This document shows, in pieces, positions 29,330 through 39,211 of a DNA stretch of 64,000 nucleotides (position 1 is its first letter; each line of letters opens with the position of its first letter). The DNA comes from an uncultured Akkermansia sp. (GTDB taxonomy: Bacteria > Verrucomicrobiota > Verrucomicrobiia > Verrucomicrobiales > Akkermansiaceae). Made by a program: the position numbers and the translations under genes. The stretch is from assembly GCA_947601655.1 (NCBI GenBank), contig CANQGG010000006.1, positions 1 to 64,000 on the forward strand. The letters run 5' to 3'. Under the pieces are notes generated by a model. The model did no database searches and had not been told where the DNA came from. It saw nothing but the letters and a program-made list of their open reading frames with translations.

Positions 29330-30469
29330 TTAATCGAAATTGAAGGTAAAAATGAGTTCCAGAAGGTCACCGTGCATTTCTCGCCGCACCTGAGAGGGCA
29401 TAGGCGGCAGTGAGGCGTTCCTGATGGCGCCGAAGGTGAAGGATTGCTGGATCATGCTTGCCCCGCGCCGCCGTACGAGCTCCATATTTTCCAGCAGTCC
29501 GTCGGCATTGATGCGCAGACTGACGACGACGCTGCCGGGGATGATGTCTCCCCGGTGTTCATCACACGCCCGGTACCAGAAATACGCGATGCGGCGGTAG
29601 ATTTCCTCCTCATAGCGTCCGCGTGGGGTGGATGCAACGTTCAGCGAGGGACGACTTCCTACGACAAACCTGCCGGTGCTGCGGGTGAGGCGTTCATTCG
29701 TGCGAAATCCTGCTCCGAGCGGTTGTGCGCTGTCCGCCAGAGAGGGATCATACACGGGGCCAGGCCTGCCGGGAGATGGGACGCGGATGGGATTCACGGC
29801 GGGGCGGATGCGGATGGGGGCGTTTCCCTCCTGTTCTCCTTCTCCCTGTTGCCGAGTGGCGAGGCGTATTGAGGCGGCATTCATCCCCTCATCATCTCTT
29901 TTCGGGATCTGAACAGCAGGGATTCCTGCCCTGCCGGCTTCGGCCTGTCGCCGCGACTCGCCCTCCGTTGATGGCTGCCTCTGCGGTGGCGGAGGAATGG
30001 TCGGCGCAGCGGGTGGTGCGGGTGGCGGTGTCGCGCGGCGGGAAGTCCGGGTGTCCTCCAGGGGACCCTTCTGTGCGCGCTGAGAGAAGGTGACTACTTC
30101 TTCGCTATCTTCTCCGTTCTGTGTGGGCAGAGGGGCATCACTTTGCCGCTTCGGGGCAAATTCGGAGGCGCTTTGCACGCTGTCGCGAGCACCGACAAAA
30201 TCCGCCCGCGTCGGCGTTTGTTCTTCTCGTTCAGGGTCGGTCTTGGCAAAGGGAAGTTTTTCTTCTTCCTGCTGCTGCTCTACCCTCGTCATGCGCAACA
30301 CGCGGCGCTTTTTCTCTGTCCAAGGTGTTGGGTTCCCCTTCCTTTCCACCATCCCTACCGATCCTACTGTCACCAGCAAAATCATCATTATCAGGTGCAC
30401 CAGTGCAGAAAGAGCCATGCTCAGCGTCACGCGACCAAGCGTTCGTCTCCCTGTCACCTCCTCGTGCAT
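29330..30469 (-). CDS. TonB-like/TolA-like periplasm-spanning protein
   Basis: 379 aa; N-terminal TM, proline-rich linker, C-terminal YEEEIYRRIAYFWYRACDEHRGDIIPGSVVVSLRINADGLL; co-operonic with ExbB/ExbD-like genes. Confidence 0.75.
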   Translation of the reverse strand: MHEEVTGRRTLGRVTLSMALSALVHLIMMILLVTVGSVGMVERKGNPTPWTEKKRRVLRMTRVEQQQEEEKLPFAKTDPEREEQTPTRADFVGARDSVQSASEFAPKRQSDAPLPTQNGEDSEEVVTFSQRAQKGPLEDTRTSRRATPPPAPPAAPTIPPPPQRQPSTEGESRRQAEAGRAGIPAVQIPKRDDEGMNAASIRLATRQQGEGEQEGNAPIRIRPAVNPIRVPSPGRPGPVYDPSLADSAQPLGAGFRTNERLTRSTGRFVVGSRPSLNVASTPRGRYEEEIYRRIAYFWYRACDEHRGDIIPGSVVVSLRINADGLLENMELVRRRGASMIQQSFTFGAIRNASLPPMPSQVRREMHGDLLELIFTFNFD

Positions 30470-30540
30470 GTGTTTTTTTTACCATACTCCCCATCTGCTC
30501 GCAAGCTCTCCATGGGGCGATTTCATGAGAAAAAGCGATT

Positions 30541-30853
30541 TCAATTTTCAGTTTTGACTCATGATGCGTTTATCTTGCAGAATTTGCGCGCTGGCGCGCA
30601 AAGTTGCGGAGCAGGAGCAAGCCGAATTTCTGAATCGACGCGCTTTTGGGACCGGAAAGGTTTTGGATAAGCTGAACCGTCTTGCAGGCTTTGTGTAGTT
30701 TTTTCGAATGATGAGAGTATGCAGGGACTTCTTGAGAGTCCTCATCATGATTGACCGCTTGTCGTCATGATTTTTGGTGCGTATCAACGGTGATATCAGT
30801 TAACAAAAGTATTTTTCTCTGTTGCTTCACTTCTCTCAAATGCGTTTGCACTA
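30541..30853 (+). mobile_element. MITE-like element, 5'-degenerate copy
   Basis: Shares GAATTTGCGCGCTGGCGCGCAAAGTTGCGGAGCAGGAGCAAGCCGAATTT...TCATGATTTTTGGTGCGTATCAACGGTGATATCAGTT...CTTCTCTCAAATGCGTTTGC with 12159-12501. Confidence 0.6.
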
Positions 30854-31051
30854 GAAAACACATTGAATGAAAGAGTTTTTTGAAAAGAGGAGAGACGATG
30901 GATAGATTTGCTTTTTTGTTGCGTGGCTTTTTTGAAGATGAGCAGTTCCCTTTTCAGGTTCTTTCCCTTTTTTCCTCGCTTCCCATTGGAGTTTTTAGAT
31001 AATATTTTCTTAACTAAATTATTATGAGATAATTACGTCATTTTTCAGGGT

Positions 31052-31247
31052 GTATATCTCTTTCCTAATGCGATGTACAGCCAAAAAACAAAAAAATCGC
31101 ATAGCGACGTGGAATTCGGGAATTTTGAAAAAGACAAAAGGAAAAGGCGCGATTGTTGGAATTGCGAAGGATTTATTCATATAATTTATTGATTGATAAA
31201 TAGTAATTAAAATCTATACAGTACATCGCATTAGGAAAGAGATACAC
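31052..31247. promoter_or_regulatory. Candidate invertible promoter: inverted repeats bracketing a promoter-like sequence
   Basis: 31052-31078 GTATATCTCTTTCCTAATGCGATGTAC versus reverse complement of 31221-31247 (26/27 identical); interior TTGGAA (31156-31161) - 18 bp - TATAAT (31180-31185) on the + strand. Confidence 0.55.
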
Positions 31248-31272
31248 TACGCCCCGTTGGTGTTCCCGGTAT

Positions 31273-32310
31273 ATGCTTCAGCAAAGATCGACAGGTCTCG
31301 CGAATGCGCAGAGCAGAGCGCGAGAAGTGCCAGAGGTATCTGTGATCATGCCTGTGTACAACACACGGCAGGAATGGCTCGATACGGCTATTGGCAGCAT
31401 TCTGGGGCAAACCTTCAAAGATTTCGAACTTATCATCATTGACGACGGTTCGGACGAGACCACTCAGCGTCAGCTCAGCGGATATAAAGATTCGCGGATC
31501 GTGTACCTGCGGTTGGAAGAGAACATGAAGGCGGCCATAGCACGCAATGAAGGGCTGAAGATAGCGCGCGGGCAATATATCGCCTTCATGGATTCGGATG
31601 ACATTTCCCTGCCGGAAAGATTGGAGAAACAGGTAGAGTACATGGAAAGTCACCTGGGCGTCGGTCTGGTTAGCACGCGGATAGGAGACGCAGAGCATCC
31701 CCGGAGAGCAGAACGTCTGAGGGAGGCGAATTGTTCCAAACAGATTGAATGTGACCTGTTGCTCGTGGGCAACGTACTCTGCACTTCCTCGGTGATGGTG
31801 CGCCGGGAGGTTCTTCATCGGGAGAATGTGCAATTTTGTGCAGACTGTGTTCTTGCTCAAGATTACAAGATGTGGCTGGATCTTCTGGGCAGGACAGAAT
31901 TTGGGAAGATGGATGATGTTCTTGTGAGATACCGCAAGAGGAAGCCAAATCCGAAAAGAGAAAGGCAGGAGGAAATAGCCTGCCGTATACAAACAGAGAC
32001 ACTTAATCGGAAATTCGGGGTACGAGTGGATGAGGCAGAGATGCTCGTTTCGTTCCTGCACGGCAAAGAGGTATCAGGTGACGGAGAACTCTTGCTTGCG
32101 ACTATGAACCATATCATCGAACAGTTGGAAGTCGGAGGATATAAAAGACAGTATGCGGAAGCTTCCCTTCAGTGGGCGCTTCGCAAAGTTCTTCACCGCA
32201 CGAGAACGTGGCGCAGACAGTTGCGTTTGATACGGCTGCTGCACAACAACATTTGGCGGCCAAACTTGTTCTGTCGATTATTTTGCCTGTTTACAAGGGG
32301 AATTTTATGA
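31273..32310 (+). CDS. Glycosyltransferase family 2
   Basis: 345 aa; VSVIMPVYNTRQEWLDTAIGSILGQTFKDFELIIIDDGSDE...YIAFMDSDD. Confidence 0.92.
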   Translation: MLQQRSTGLANAQSRAREVPEVSVIMPVYNTRQEWLDTAIGSILGQTFKDFELIIIDDGSDETTQRQLSGYKDSRIVYLRLEENMKAAIARNEGLKIARGQYIAFMDSDDISLPERLEKQVEYMESHLGVGLVSTRIGDAEHPRRAERLREANCSKQIECDLLLVGNVLCTSSVMVRREVLHRENVQFCADCVLAQDYKMWLDLLGRTEFGKMDDVLVRYRKRKPNPKRERQEEIACRIQTETLNRKFGVRVDEAEMLVSFLHGKEVSGDGELLLATMNHIIEQLEVGGYKRQYAEASLQWALRKVLHRTRTWRRQLRLIRLLHNNIWRPNLFCRLFCLFTRGIL

Positions 32311-32497
32311 TCGCAGTCTTCGTCACAAAAGGAGCCGATCTCTTCGGTTCATATCTCCGTACCCGGATTCTGAGCAGAGAGCGGATGATACTTTGTTCGG
32401 ATAACAACAGCACCAGGCTCATCGAAAATATGATGAAATCGTTGGAGCGGATCCCGACGCGACAAATAAGATAGTTCGAAACGCAAATCAGCAAGGC

Positions 32498-33751
32498 ATG
32501 AAAGTCGCTATCATAGGAACAGGGTATGTGGGACTGCCCACAGGAGTGGGACTGGAAAGTCTCGGACACGATGTCACCTGCATCGACTGTGACCGAGAGA
32601 AGGTGGAGAAGCTGCGTGCGGGAGTAGTGACGCTTTTTGAGGAGGGGCTCGAAGACCTTCTGAAGTCCGGGTTGCAGTCTGGGCGACTCACCTTCACCGA
32701 TTCCATGGAGCAGGGCGTGCGCGAAGCACAGCTCATCCTGTTGGCAGTGGGTACGCCCCCGGACCGTCAGACAGGGCAAGCCGACTTGCGCCATCTGTTT
32801 GGAGCCGTGAAACAACTGGCGCCCTTCCTGTCTTCTGATGTTGTCGTGGCTGTCAAGTCCACCGTACCCGTGGGCACGGGAGATGAAGTGGAGACCCTAT
32901 TGCGTCGTCTGAATCCGACAGCCCATGTGGAAGTTATTTCGTTGCCGGAGTTTCTGCGAGAGGGCTATGCTGTGCATGACTTCTTCCACCCGGCGCGTAT
33001 CGTCGTGGGTACGCAATCGGGGAGAGCCCGCGAGTTGATCCGTGAGCTTTATGCTCCCTTGCCCAACGTACCGAGATTCCTCTTCGTGTCGCGGCGTTCC
33101 TCCGAAGCCATCAAATACGCCTCTAACGCGTTCCTCGCGGTGAAGATCCATTACATCAATGAGATGGCCGACTTCTGCGAGGCAGCGGGAGCCAATATTC
33201 ACGAGGTCGCGCAAGGCATGGGGTTGGATTCACGTATCGGTCCTGTCTTCCTCAGACCCGGTCCTGGCTATGGCGGCTCATGCTTTCCGAAGGATACAAA
33301 GGCTATTGATCACATGGCGCACAAGTTAGGGGTGGAGCTCTCGCTCATCCGCGCAGCCATCAAGGGAAACAAGAAACGCCGTGAGAACATGGCGCAGCGC
33401 ATTATGAAGGAAGTTGAAGATATACCCTCCCCGAAGATAGCTATATGGGGACTGGCTTTCAAGGAAGGGACGGATGATTGCCGGGAGAGTCCCGCTGTGG
33501 AGATTGTGCAGCGCCTGGCGAATCACCACGTGGACGTGTGCGTCTACGACCCGCAGGCCATGACGACGGCGCGCCGCATCCTGGGCGACAGTGTCCGATA
33601 CGCTCCGGATATGTACAGCGCGGCGCAGGGAGCCGATGTGTTGGCCATTCTCACGGAATGGCCGCAGTTTGATGCGGCGGACTGGAAACGTGTGGCAGGC
33701 GGGCTGCGCTCTCGCCATATTTTAGACTTCCGCTTTTTTAAAAAACGATGA
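32498..33751 (+). CDS. ugd: UDP-glucose/GDP-mannose 6-dehydrogenase family
   Basis: 417 aa; MKVAIIGTGYVGLPTGVGLESLGHDVTCID; KYASNAFLAVKIHYINEMADFCE; GPGYGGSCFPKDTKA. Confidence 0.93.
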   Translation: MKVAIIGTGYVGLPTGVGLESLGHDVTCIDCDREKVEKLRAGVVTLFEEGLEDLLKSGLQSGRLTFTDSMEQGVREAQLILLAVGTPPDRQTGQADLRHLFGAVKQLAPFLSSDVVVAVKSTVPVGTGDEVETLLRRLNPTAHVEVISLPEFLREGYAVHDFFHPARIVVGTQSGRARELIRELYAPLPNVPRFLFVSRRSSEAIKYASNAFLAVKIHYINEMADFCEAAGANIHEVAQGMGLDSRIGPVFLRPGPGYGGSCFPKDTKAIDHMAHKLGVELSLIRAAIKGNKKRRENMAQRIMKEVEDIPSPKIAIWGLAFKEGTDDCRESPAVEIVQRLANHHVDVCVYDPQAMTTARRILGDSVRYAPDMYSAAQGADVLAILTEWPQFDAADWKRVAGGLRSRHILDFRFFKKR

Positions 33752-33796
33752 AGAGGTGAATGAATAACAAATTTTGGCAATTAATAATCAACGTGT

Positions 33797-34075
33797 ATGA
33801 TGCAGCAACATAAGCAACAAGGGGCAAAAGGAATCAGCAGGATCAAACAAATCAAATATTGGCTGCTGTACAAAACGAGGATTATTAGCGGGCACAGGTA
33901 TGCGGAAAAGCTGGTGAAGTGGGGGCTCCCATGCGGGGAAGAAATCGAGAGGAGCGGTGCGAAAATGGGGGTTGGCGAGAGATTGAAGTACATATGGGAA
34001 TACCCAATACGCTTACAGGAGGAATGCGATCGCTTGGAAAACGAGATTGAACGGCTAAAAAAAGGCTTACCGTAA
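33797..34075 (+). CDS. Small coiled-coil-like hypothetical protein
   Basis: 92-aa ORF in the cluster, ending RLQEECDRLENEIERLKKGLP. Confidence 0.45.
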   Translation: MMQQHKQQGAKGISRIKQIKYWLLYKTRIISGHRYAEKLVKWGLPCGEEIERSGAKMGVGERLKYIWEYPIRLQEECDRLENEIERLKKGLP

Positions 34076-34136
34076 CGATAGAGAAGGACATGATGAGGGG
34101 TGTAAGCATTGCAAAGTAGAAAGCAACAGAGAAGAG

Positions 34137-37100
34137 ATGAACCATATAAAAGCACAGCCCATAGAGGGCGGAACTATCCAGGTTCAAAATGCAGAGGGAG
34201 TGCCAGGCTCAACGGCATATTTTATTGCGCACAATAAAATAGATTATGTGCCAAAAGTGTCTGTCATTATACCCGTATACAATGCAGAAGTTTATTTGCG
34301 GGAATGCTTGGATAGCGTTATCAATCAAACCCTCAGAGAGATTGAAGTCATCTGCATCGACGATGGTTCAACGGATAGCTCTCTGTCCATCTTGAAGGAA
34401 TATGCACAAAAAGATCCACGCGTCAGCGTACTACAGCAAGAAAACCTGCATGCCGGAGTTGCTCGTAACGCAGGTATCGCTGTCGCACAGGGAGAGTATA
34501 TCCATTTTTTAGATAGCGATGATTGGGTAGATACAGACACGTATGAAAAGCTTACCGCTCTCATAACAAGACATGGTGTGGAGGTGCTTAAATTCTGCTC
34601 TTTTTCATACGATAACCAAAAAAAGGAGATCGTTAGCTCCTATTTTACGGACATGAGGGCACTTCAGGAAAATGATTTTGAGAAAAGCTATTCATTGAAT
34701 CATGATTTCAAACTTTTGGTGCGCATTTCGGATGCTCCGTGGTCAGGTATTTATTTGAGGTATTTTTTGCTGAAACATAACGTAAGGTTTGACAACCTCC
34801 TTTGCGCTAATGATACATCATTTTTTTACCGCTGCTTACTATATGCAAGAAAAGTTTACATCACGAAAGAAAAGTTTGTTTATTATCGTATCAACAACAT
34901 TTCTTCCTTAATTGGCATCCGGGCACATAACTTTGACTGTCAAATTCGCCAATTCTTCATCATCCTTAATATCATTTGCTCTTGTCGACAGAATATTATC
35001 AGTTGTGTTCGCCAGCATCTGATTAACAGTATCTATTACAGGTATTTAACCTATATCAAGAATCCGTACTTGGAGTCGGTGTGCAAGGACAAAATTCGAA
35101 CGCTTATCAGGGATTTCAACACCCATGTTTGTCGTGACGAAATTAACATAGAATATCTGGCATATTTTGATGATATTCGAGAGGAGAAAATGCCTGAAAG
35201 AGAGGGAAGAGAGATGGCCCGTATCGTGGCGCAAAATCGACTCGATTTCGAGCCAAAAGTTTCGGTAATTATTCCGGTTTATAATGTGGAAGAATTTCTG
35301 AAAGAATGCCTGGAAAGCGTTGTTAATCAAACGCTTCGTGAATTAGAGATCATTTGTGTGGATGACGCCTCCACAGATCATTCACTTGAAATTCTAAAAG
35401 GGTACGCGAGGGAAAACCCTCAAATTACTATCATCAGCAATTCAAAAAACATAGGCTCACCTGGAGCCGTAAAAAATTTGGGTCTTTCGTACGCTAAAGG
35501 GGCTTATATAGGCTTCGTTGATGCTGATGATTACATCGATACCCGTTATTTTGAAGAACTCTTTAATCTCGCTGTGCGTCATAGTGCTGATATAGCCGCA
35601 GTGAGAACGATTGTAAGATTTTCAGAAAATAATGAGTCCAAGACTGTCATTCCCTGCACCTCAAATGTCTTGGTTACAATGGCGCAGAAAAAAGAATTGA
35701 TGATAAAGTCTGGAAGCAATTGTAATAAAATATATAAGAGGGAACTTTTAGACACCTATCACATCCGATGCTATGAAAAGAGAAATATAGCAGAAGATAA
35801 TTACTTTTCTATGGTCGTCATGTCTGTTTCAGAAAAAATTGTCCTGACAGACAGAGTGGCGTATTACTACAGGAGGCGTAAAGGGAGTGTAACAGCTGAT
35901 GGACGAACAGCGAAAGATTTCCTTATTTTTGATGTGTACGCCAAGGTAGAGGCCTTCATTCGATCAGCATTTAAGAATAAAGAGGAACCCTATATTCAGG
36001 CTGTCAGAGAGCGAGAATATCAGGATTTCACTTGGTTCATTCACGACTGCGATGAGGAGTGGCAACTAGCCTTCAAAAAGAGATTGGCGGAAGAATTTCC
36101 AAATATTTACCATAAAATCGTCCCCAGGGATCTTATCGTTTCCTTAACTTCCTATCCGGCACGAATCGGAACTGTAAATCAAACGATTGAAAGCCTCCTA
36201 AACCAGAGTTTAAAGCCTGATAAGCTTATTTTGTGGCTGGCAGCGGAGCAATTTCCAAGTAAAGAAGTTGATTTGCCTCAAGAATTGCTCGATCTACAGG
36301 ACCAAGGGTTAACAATCGATTGGTATCACGATATTGGCTCTTATAAAAAATTGATCCCTACCTTGAAGAAGTATCCGGATGCAATCATAGTGACAGCAGA
36401 TGACGATAATATCTATGAGCGCGACTGGTTGAAGAAATTATTTGATAGTTATCAACAATTTCCTCACGATATACAATGCCACCGAGTCACGAAATTCTTG
36501 TATAATGGTGACTTTAGAATCATCAAAGGAGGACACGATTACTATAGGGGAAGCAGTTTCTTGAATAAGTTAGTAGGTCTTGGTGGGGTGCTTTATCCGC
36601 CCCATTGTTTTTACAAGGATATTCTGAATGAAGAGCTTTTTATGCGATTAGCTCCAACAAACGATGATCAGTGGTTTTGGATGCAAGCAGCTCTGAATGG
36701 GGTCCGAGTTCGCGTTGTCAACCAGCCTATCATTGAAGCGAATTACATTCCCGGAACACAGGAAAGGGGTCTAACGAAAATCAATGATGCGGGGGAAAAA
36801 TTGTTTTGGAAGGATTTTAACCGCCTTACAGCATATTATCCTAGGATTAAGGAAATGTTCATATTTGAATATAAACGAAAAAAATTAGGAATGATTAATA
36901 AGGCAACCCCTTATAAGCAAGAGCTTCAAAGTTGGTATCGTCGAATTTCTAAAAATAAGTCTTTCGATATTGACCATCCACAGACATTTAATGAAAAAAT
37001 TCAATGGCTCAAACTTTACGATTCCACACCCATCAAGACGAGATTAGCTGACAAGTATATGGTCCGCGAGTGGGTGAAAGAGAAAATAGGTGGGGAATAT

Positions 37101-38381
37101 CTTATCCCCTTGTTGGGCGTATATGATCGATTTGAGGAAATTGATTTTAATCGGTTGCCTGACCAGTTTGTGATCAAATGTAATCACGGGTGTGGTTATA
37201 ATATCATTGTCAAAGATAAATCTCAACTTGATCTCGTTGCTGCGAAATTAAAGGTAGATAAATGGATGTGTGAAAATTTTGCATTTAAATGGGGATTTGA
37301 GCTCCACTATAGAGATATTAACCCCAAAATCCTAGTAGAGCAGTACATGGATGATAATACGGGTGACTTAAGGGATTACAAATATACTTGTTTCGATGGA
37401 ATACCTGAATTTATTTGGGTAGATAGTGATAGACATACGGAACATAGAAGAAATTTGTATGACTTATCTTGGACACAGTTACCCTATAAGGTAAATACAA
37501 AATATGATACATTCCCTTCTCCTCCAAAACCAGATTGCTTGGAGGAAATGACAAAATTAGCTAGAATTTTGAGTAGTGGATTTCCTTATGTACGAGTGGA
37601 TTTTTATGTCATCAACGGGAGAATTTACTTTGGAGAAATGACGTTTACTTCTTCTTCTGGTACAGAAGACATTTATCCAGCATCCTTTGAAAAAATAATT
37701 TCAGAAAAACTAGTGCTTCCTTCTCTAGCCTATGATGTGGAAAGTAGCGAATATTATAACCCTCGAGAAAGATCGAGGAATAAACCTCGGTCATTCCTGT
37801 TGTCGAATTGGTACAGGAGACATTGTCTGCTGAAGAAATTCAAATCATTGTGTATTAAATACATCCAAAATCAGTTGCGTCAGGCACGAATCGATGTTAA
37901 GAATATTGGCACAGCAGAGAATGCCGTCGCAATCAAAGCGGAAAACAGTACAATTGTAAAGCCAGAGTGGTTTAAGAATGCACAGGGCGTTGGGCAGGTC
38001 CTGACAAGTTCGGAAGGAAAGGGAAAAATAGAAATTTCCATCATTGCCGCAGGTAAGCTTATGCTGACCTTCCGAGGATCAGATATGCGCTTTGGAGGAG
38101 AAAGATTTCCTCTATGGAATGACTACAAATCCATCAGGATTGACGGAAAAGAGATTCTCTCTTCGCCCATTGCTGTGTGGCATGACAAGCCATGGCGTTA
38201 TGAGATGCCCGTGAGAGATGGGCAGGAAGTGCGGGTTGAATATGAGCAGCAGACTCATCCCTACACACGGAAGGAATTGAAGGAAACTATCCTGAAACTC
38301 AACCCGAGCTCGGAAGTGATTCGTGGAAATATCGATGTGCTGGCTGACGAAATCGAGAAAATAATCACCCATGCAAAATAA
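34137..38381 (+). CDS. Multidomain glycan enzyme: two GT2 domains, a third GT-like domain, TupA-like ATP-grasp domain, C-terminal beta-sandwich-like domain
   Basis: 1414 aa; KVSVIIPVYNAEVYLRECLDSVINQT and KVSVIIPVYNVEEFLKECLESVVNQT; RDLIVSLTSYPARIGTVNQTIESLLNQSLKPDKLILWLA; TFNEKIQWLKLYD...DKYMVREWVKEKIGGEYLIPLLGVYD (TupA-like). Confidence 0.85.
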   Translation: MNHIKAQPIEGGTIQVQNAEGVPGSTAYFIAHNKIDYVPKVSVIIPVYNAEVYLRECLDSVINQTLREIEVICIDDGSTDSSLSILKEYAQKDPRVSVLQQENLHAGVARNAGIAVAQGEYIHFLDSDDWVDTDTYEKLTALITRHGVEVLKFCSFSYDNQKKEIVSSYFTDMRALQENDFEKSYSLNHDFKLLVRISDAPWSGIYLRYFLLKHNVRFDNLLCANDTSFFYRCLLYARKVYITKEKFVYYRINNISSLIGIRAHNFDCQIRQFFIILNIICSCRQNIISCVRQHLINSIYYRYLTYIKNPYLESVCKDKIRTLIRDFNTHVCRDEINIEYLAYFDDIREEKMPEREGREMARIVAQNRLDFEPKVSVIIPVYNVEEFLKECLESVVNQTLRELEIICVDDASTDHSLEILKGYARENPQITIISNSKNIGSPGAVKNLGLSYAKGAYIGFVDADDYIDTRYFEELFNLAVRHSADIAAVRTIVRFSENNESKTVIPCTSNVLVTMAQKKELMIKSGSNCNKIYKRELLDTYHIRCYEKRNIAEDNYFSMVVMSVSEKIVLTDRVAYYYRRRKGSVTADGRTAKDFLIFDVYAKVEAFIRSAFKNKEEPYIQAVREREYQDFTWFIHDCDEEWQLAFKKRLAEEFPNIYHKIVPRDLIVSLTSYPARIGTVNQTIESLLNQSLKPDKLILWLAAEQFPSKEVDLPQELLDLQDQGLTIDWYHDIGSYKKLIPTLKKYPDAIIVTADDDNIYERDWLKKLFDSYQQFPHDIQCHRVTKFLYNGDFRIIKGGHDYYRGSSFLNKLVGLGGVLYPPHCFYKDILNEELFMRLAPTNDDQWFWMQAALNGVRVRVVNQPIIEANYIPGTQERGLTKINDAGEKLFWKDFNRLTAYYPRIKEMFIFEYKRKKLGMINKATPYKQELQSWYRRISKNKSFDIDHPQTFNEKIQWLKLYDSTPIKTRLADKYMVREWVKEKIGGEYLIPLLGVYDRFEEIDFNRLPDQFVIKCNHGCGYNIIVKDKSQLDLVAAKLKVDKWMCENFAFKWGFELHYRDINPKILVEQYMDDNTGDLRDYKYTCFDGIPEFIWVDSDRHTEHRRNLYDLSWTQLPYKVNTKYDTFPSPPKPDCLEEMTKLARILSSGFPYVRVDFYVINGRIYFGEMTFTSSSGTEDIYPASFEKIISEKLVLPSLAYDVESSEYYNPRERSRNKPRSFLLSNWYRRHCLLKKFKSLCIKYIQNQLRQARIDVKNIGTAENAVAIKAENSTIVKPEWFKNAQGVGQVLTSSEGKGKIEISIIAAGKLMLTFRGSDMRFGGERFPLWNDYKSIRIDGKEILSSPIAVWHDKPWRYEMPVRDGQEVRVEYEQQTHPYTRKELKETILKLNPSSEVIRGNIDVLADEIEKIITHAK

Positions 38382-39168
38382 TCGGTCAGGGGAGGAGAGC
38401 ACAAGCTCTCTCGAGGGGCAACAAGTAACTTTGTTGAACCTAGCTCGGAAGTACGAGCAACGGTTTGCCGCCCTAGAGGGGAGGCTGGAGCAGTGCTACA
38501 ATGGGCTGAAGGAACTCAATTACGCTCATCTCCTGCGTGACGGTATGAGGGAGAGTTCTTGGGTAAAGAACCAAACTTTCAACTTACACAACTGGGCGGC
38601 CAATTACAGCTTTATCTATCTGCTGTTCCGCATACTGGACAAGATTGAGCCGCAAAACATCCTAGAGTTTGGCTTGGGACAGACGACAAAGTTGACGACG
38701 CAATATATTGCATACAAAAATCCTGAAGCCTACCTCAACGTATGCGAGCACAGCCTTGACTGGATCAAAATCTATCAGCCGGAGTTGCCAAAGCATGATC
38801 ATATCCGCATCAATCACCTCGATTTAGAGTATTTTGAGTACAGGCGCAAGAGAAATGATAAGTATGCAGGGTTGTTGGAATTTGTGGAAGATCGAAAGTT
38901 TGATCTAATTATTGTGGATGGTCCAGTGGGGGGAGGGAAGAATCTGCCGCGATCCAATGTGGTGGGCTTGATCGGGCATGGGAATTTGGCAGAGAATTTT
39001 GTGATCATTTTTGATGATGCTGAGCGCGTAGGAGAGAAAAATACAATCAGGAAGACGCAAGCAGCGTTGAGAAAGAAATCGATCGCTTTTCAAACTTTTG
39101 AACGTTTTGGCATTAAAAGGCAGGCCTACATCGTGAGTAAGAGCCGAGCCTTTGCTGCTTTCTTGTGA
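38371..39168 (+). CDS. Hypothetical protein, methyltransferase-like Rossmann region
   Basis: 265 aa; NILEFGLGQTTKLTTQYIAYKN...FDLIIVDGPVGGGKNLPRSNVVGLI. Confidence 0.6.
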   Translation: MQNNRSGEESTSSLEGQQVTLLNLARKYEQRFAALEGRLEQCYNGLKELNYAHLLRDGMRESSWVKNQTFNLHNWAANYSFIYLLFRILDKIEPQNILEFGLGQTTKLTTQYIAYKNPEAYLNVCEHSLDWIKIYQPELPKHDHIRINHLDLEYFEYRRKRNDKYAGLLEFVEDRKFDLIIVDGPVGGGKNLPRSNVVGLIGHGNLAENFVIIFDDAERVGEKNTIRKTQAALRKKSIAFQTFERFGIKRQAYIVSKSRAFAAFL

Positions 39169-39211
39169 AGAGCCTATCATTAAACTTGTGAAACATTCAG
39201 TTTGCTACAAT

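Noticed and set aside
32172-32474. 100-aa ORF overlapping the end of the first GT2 gene
   Set aside because: Overlaps a clear glycosyltransferase in another frame; no recognisable features.
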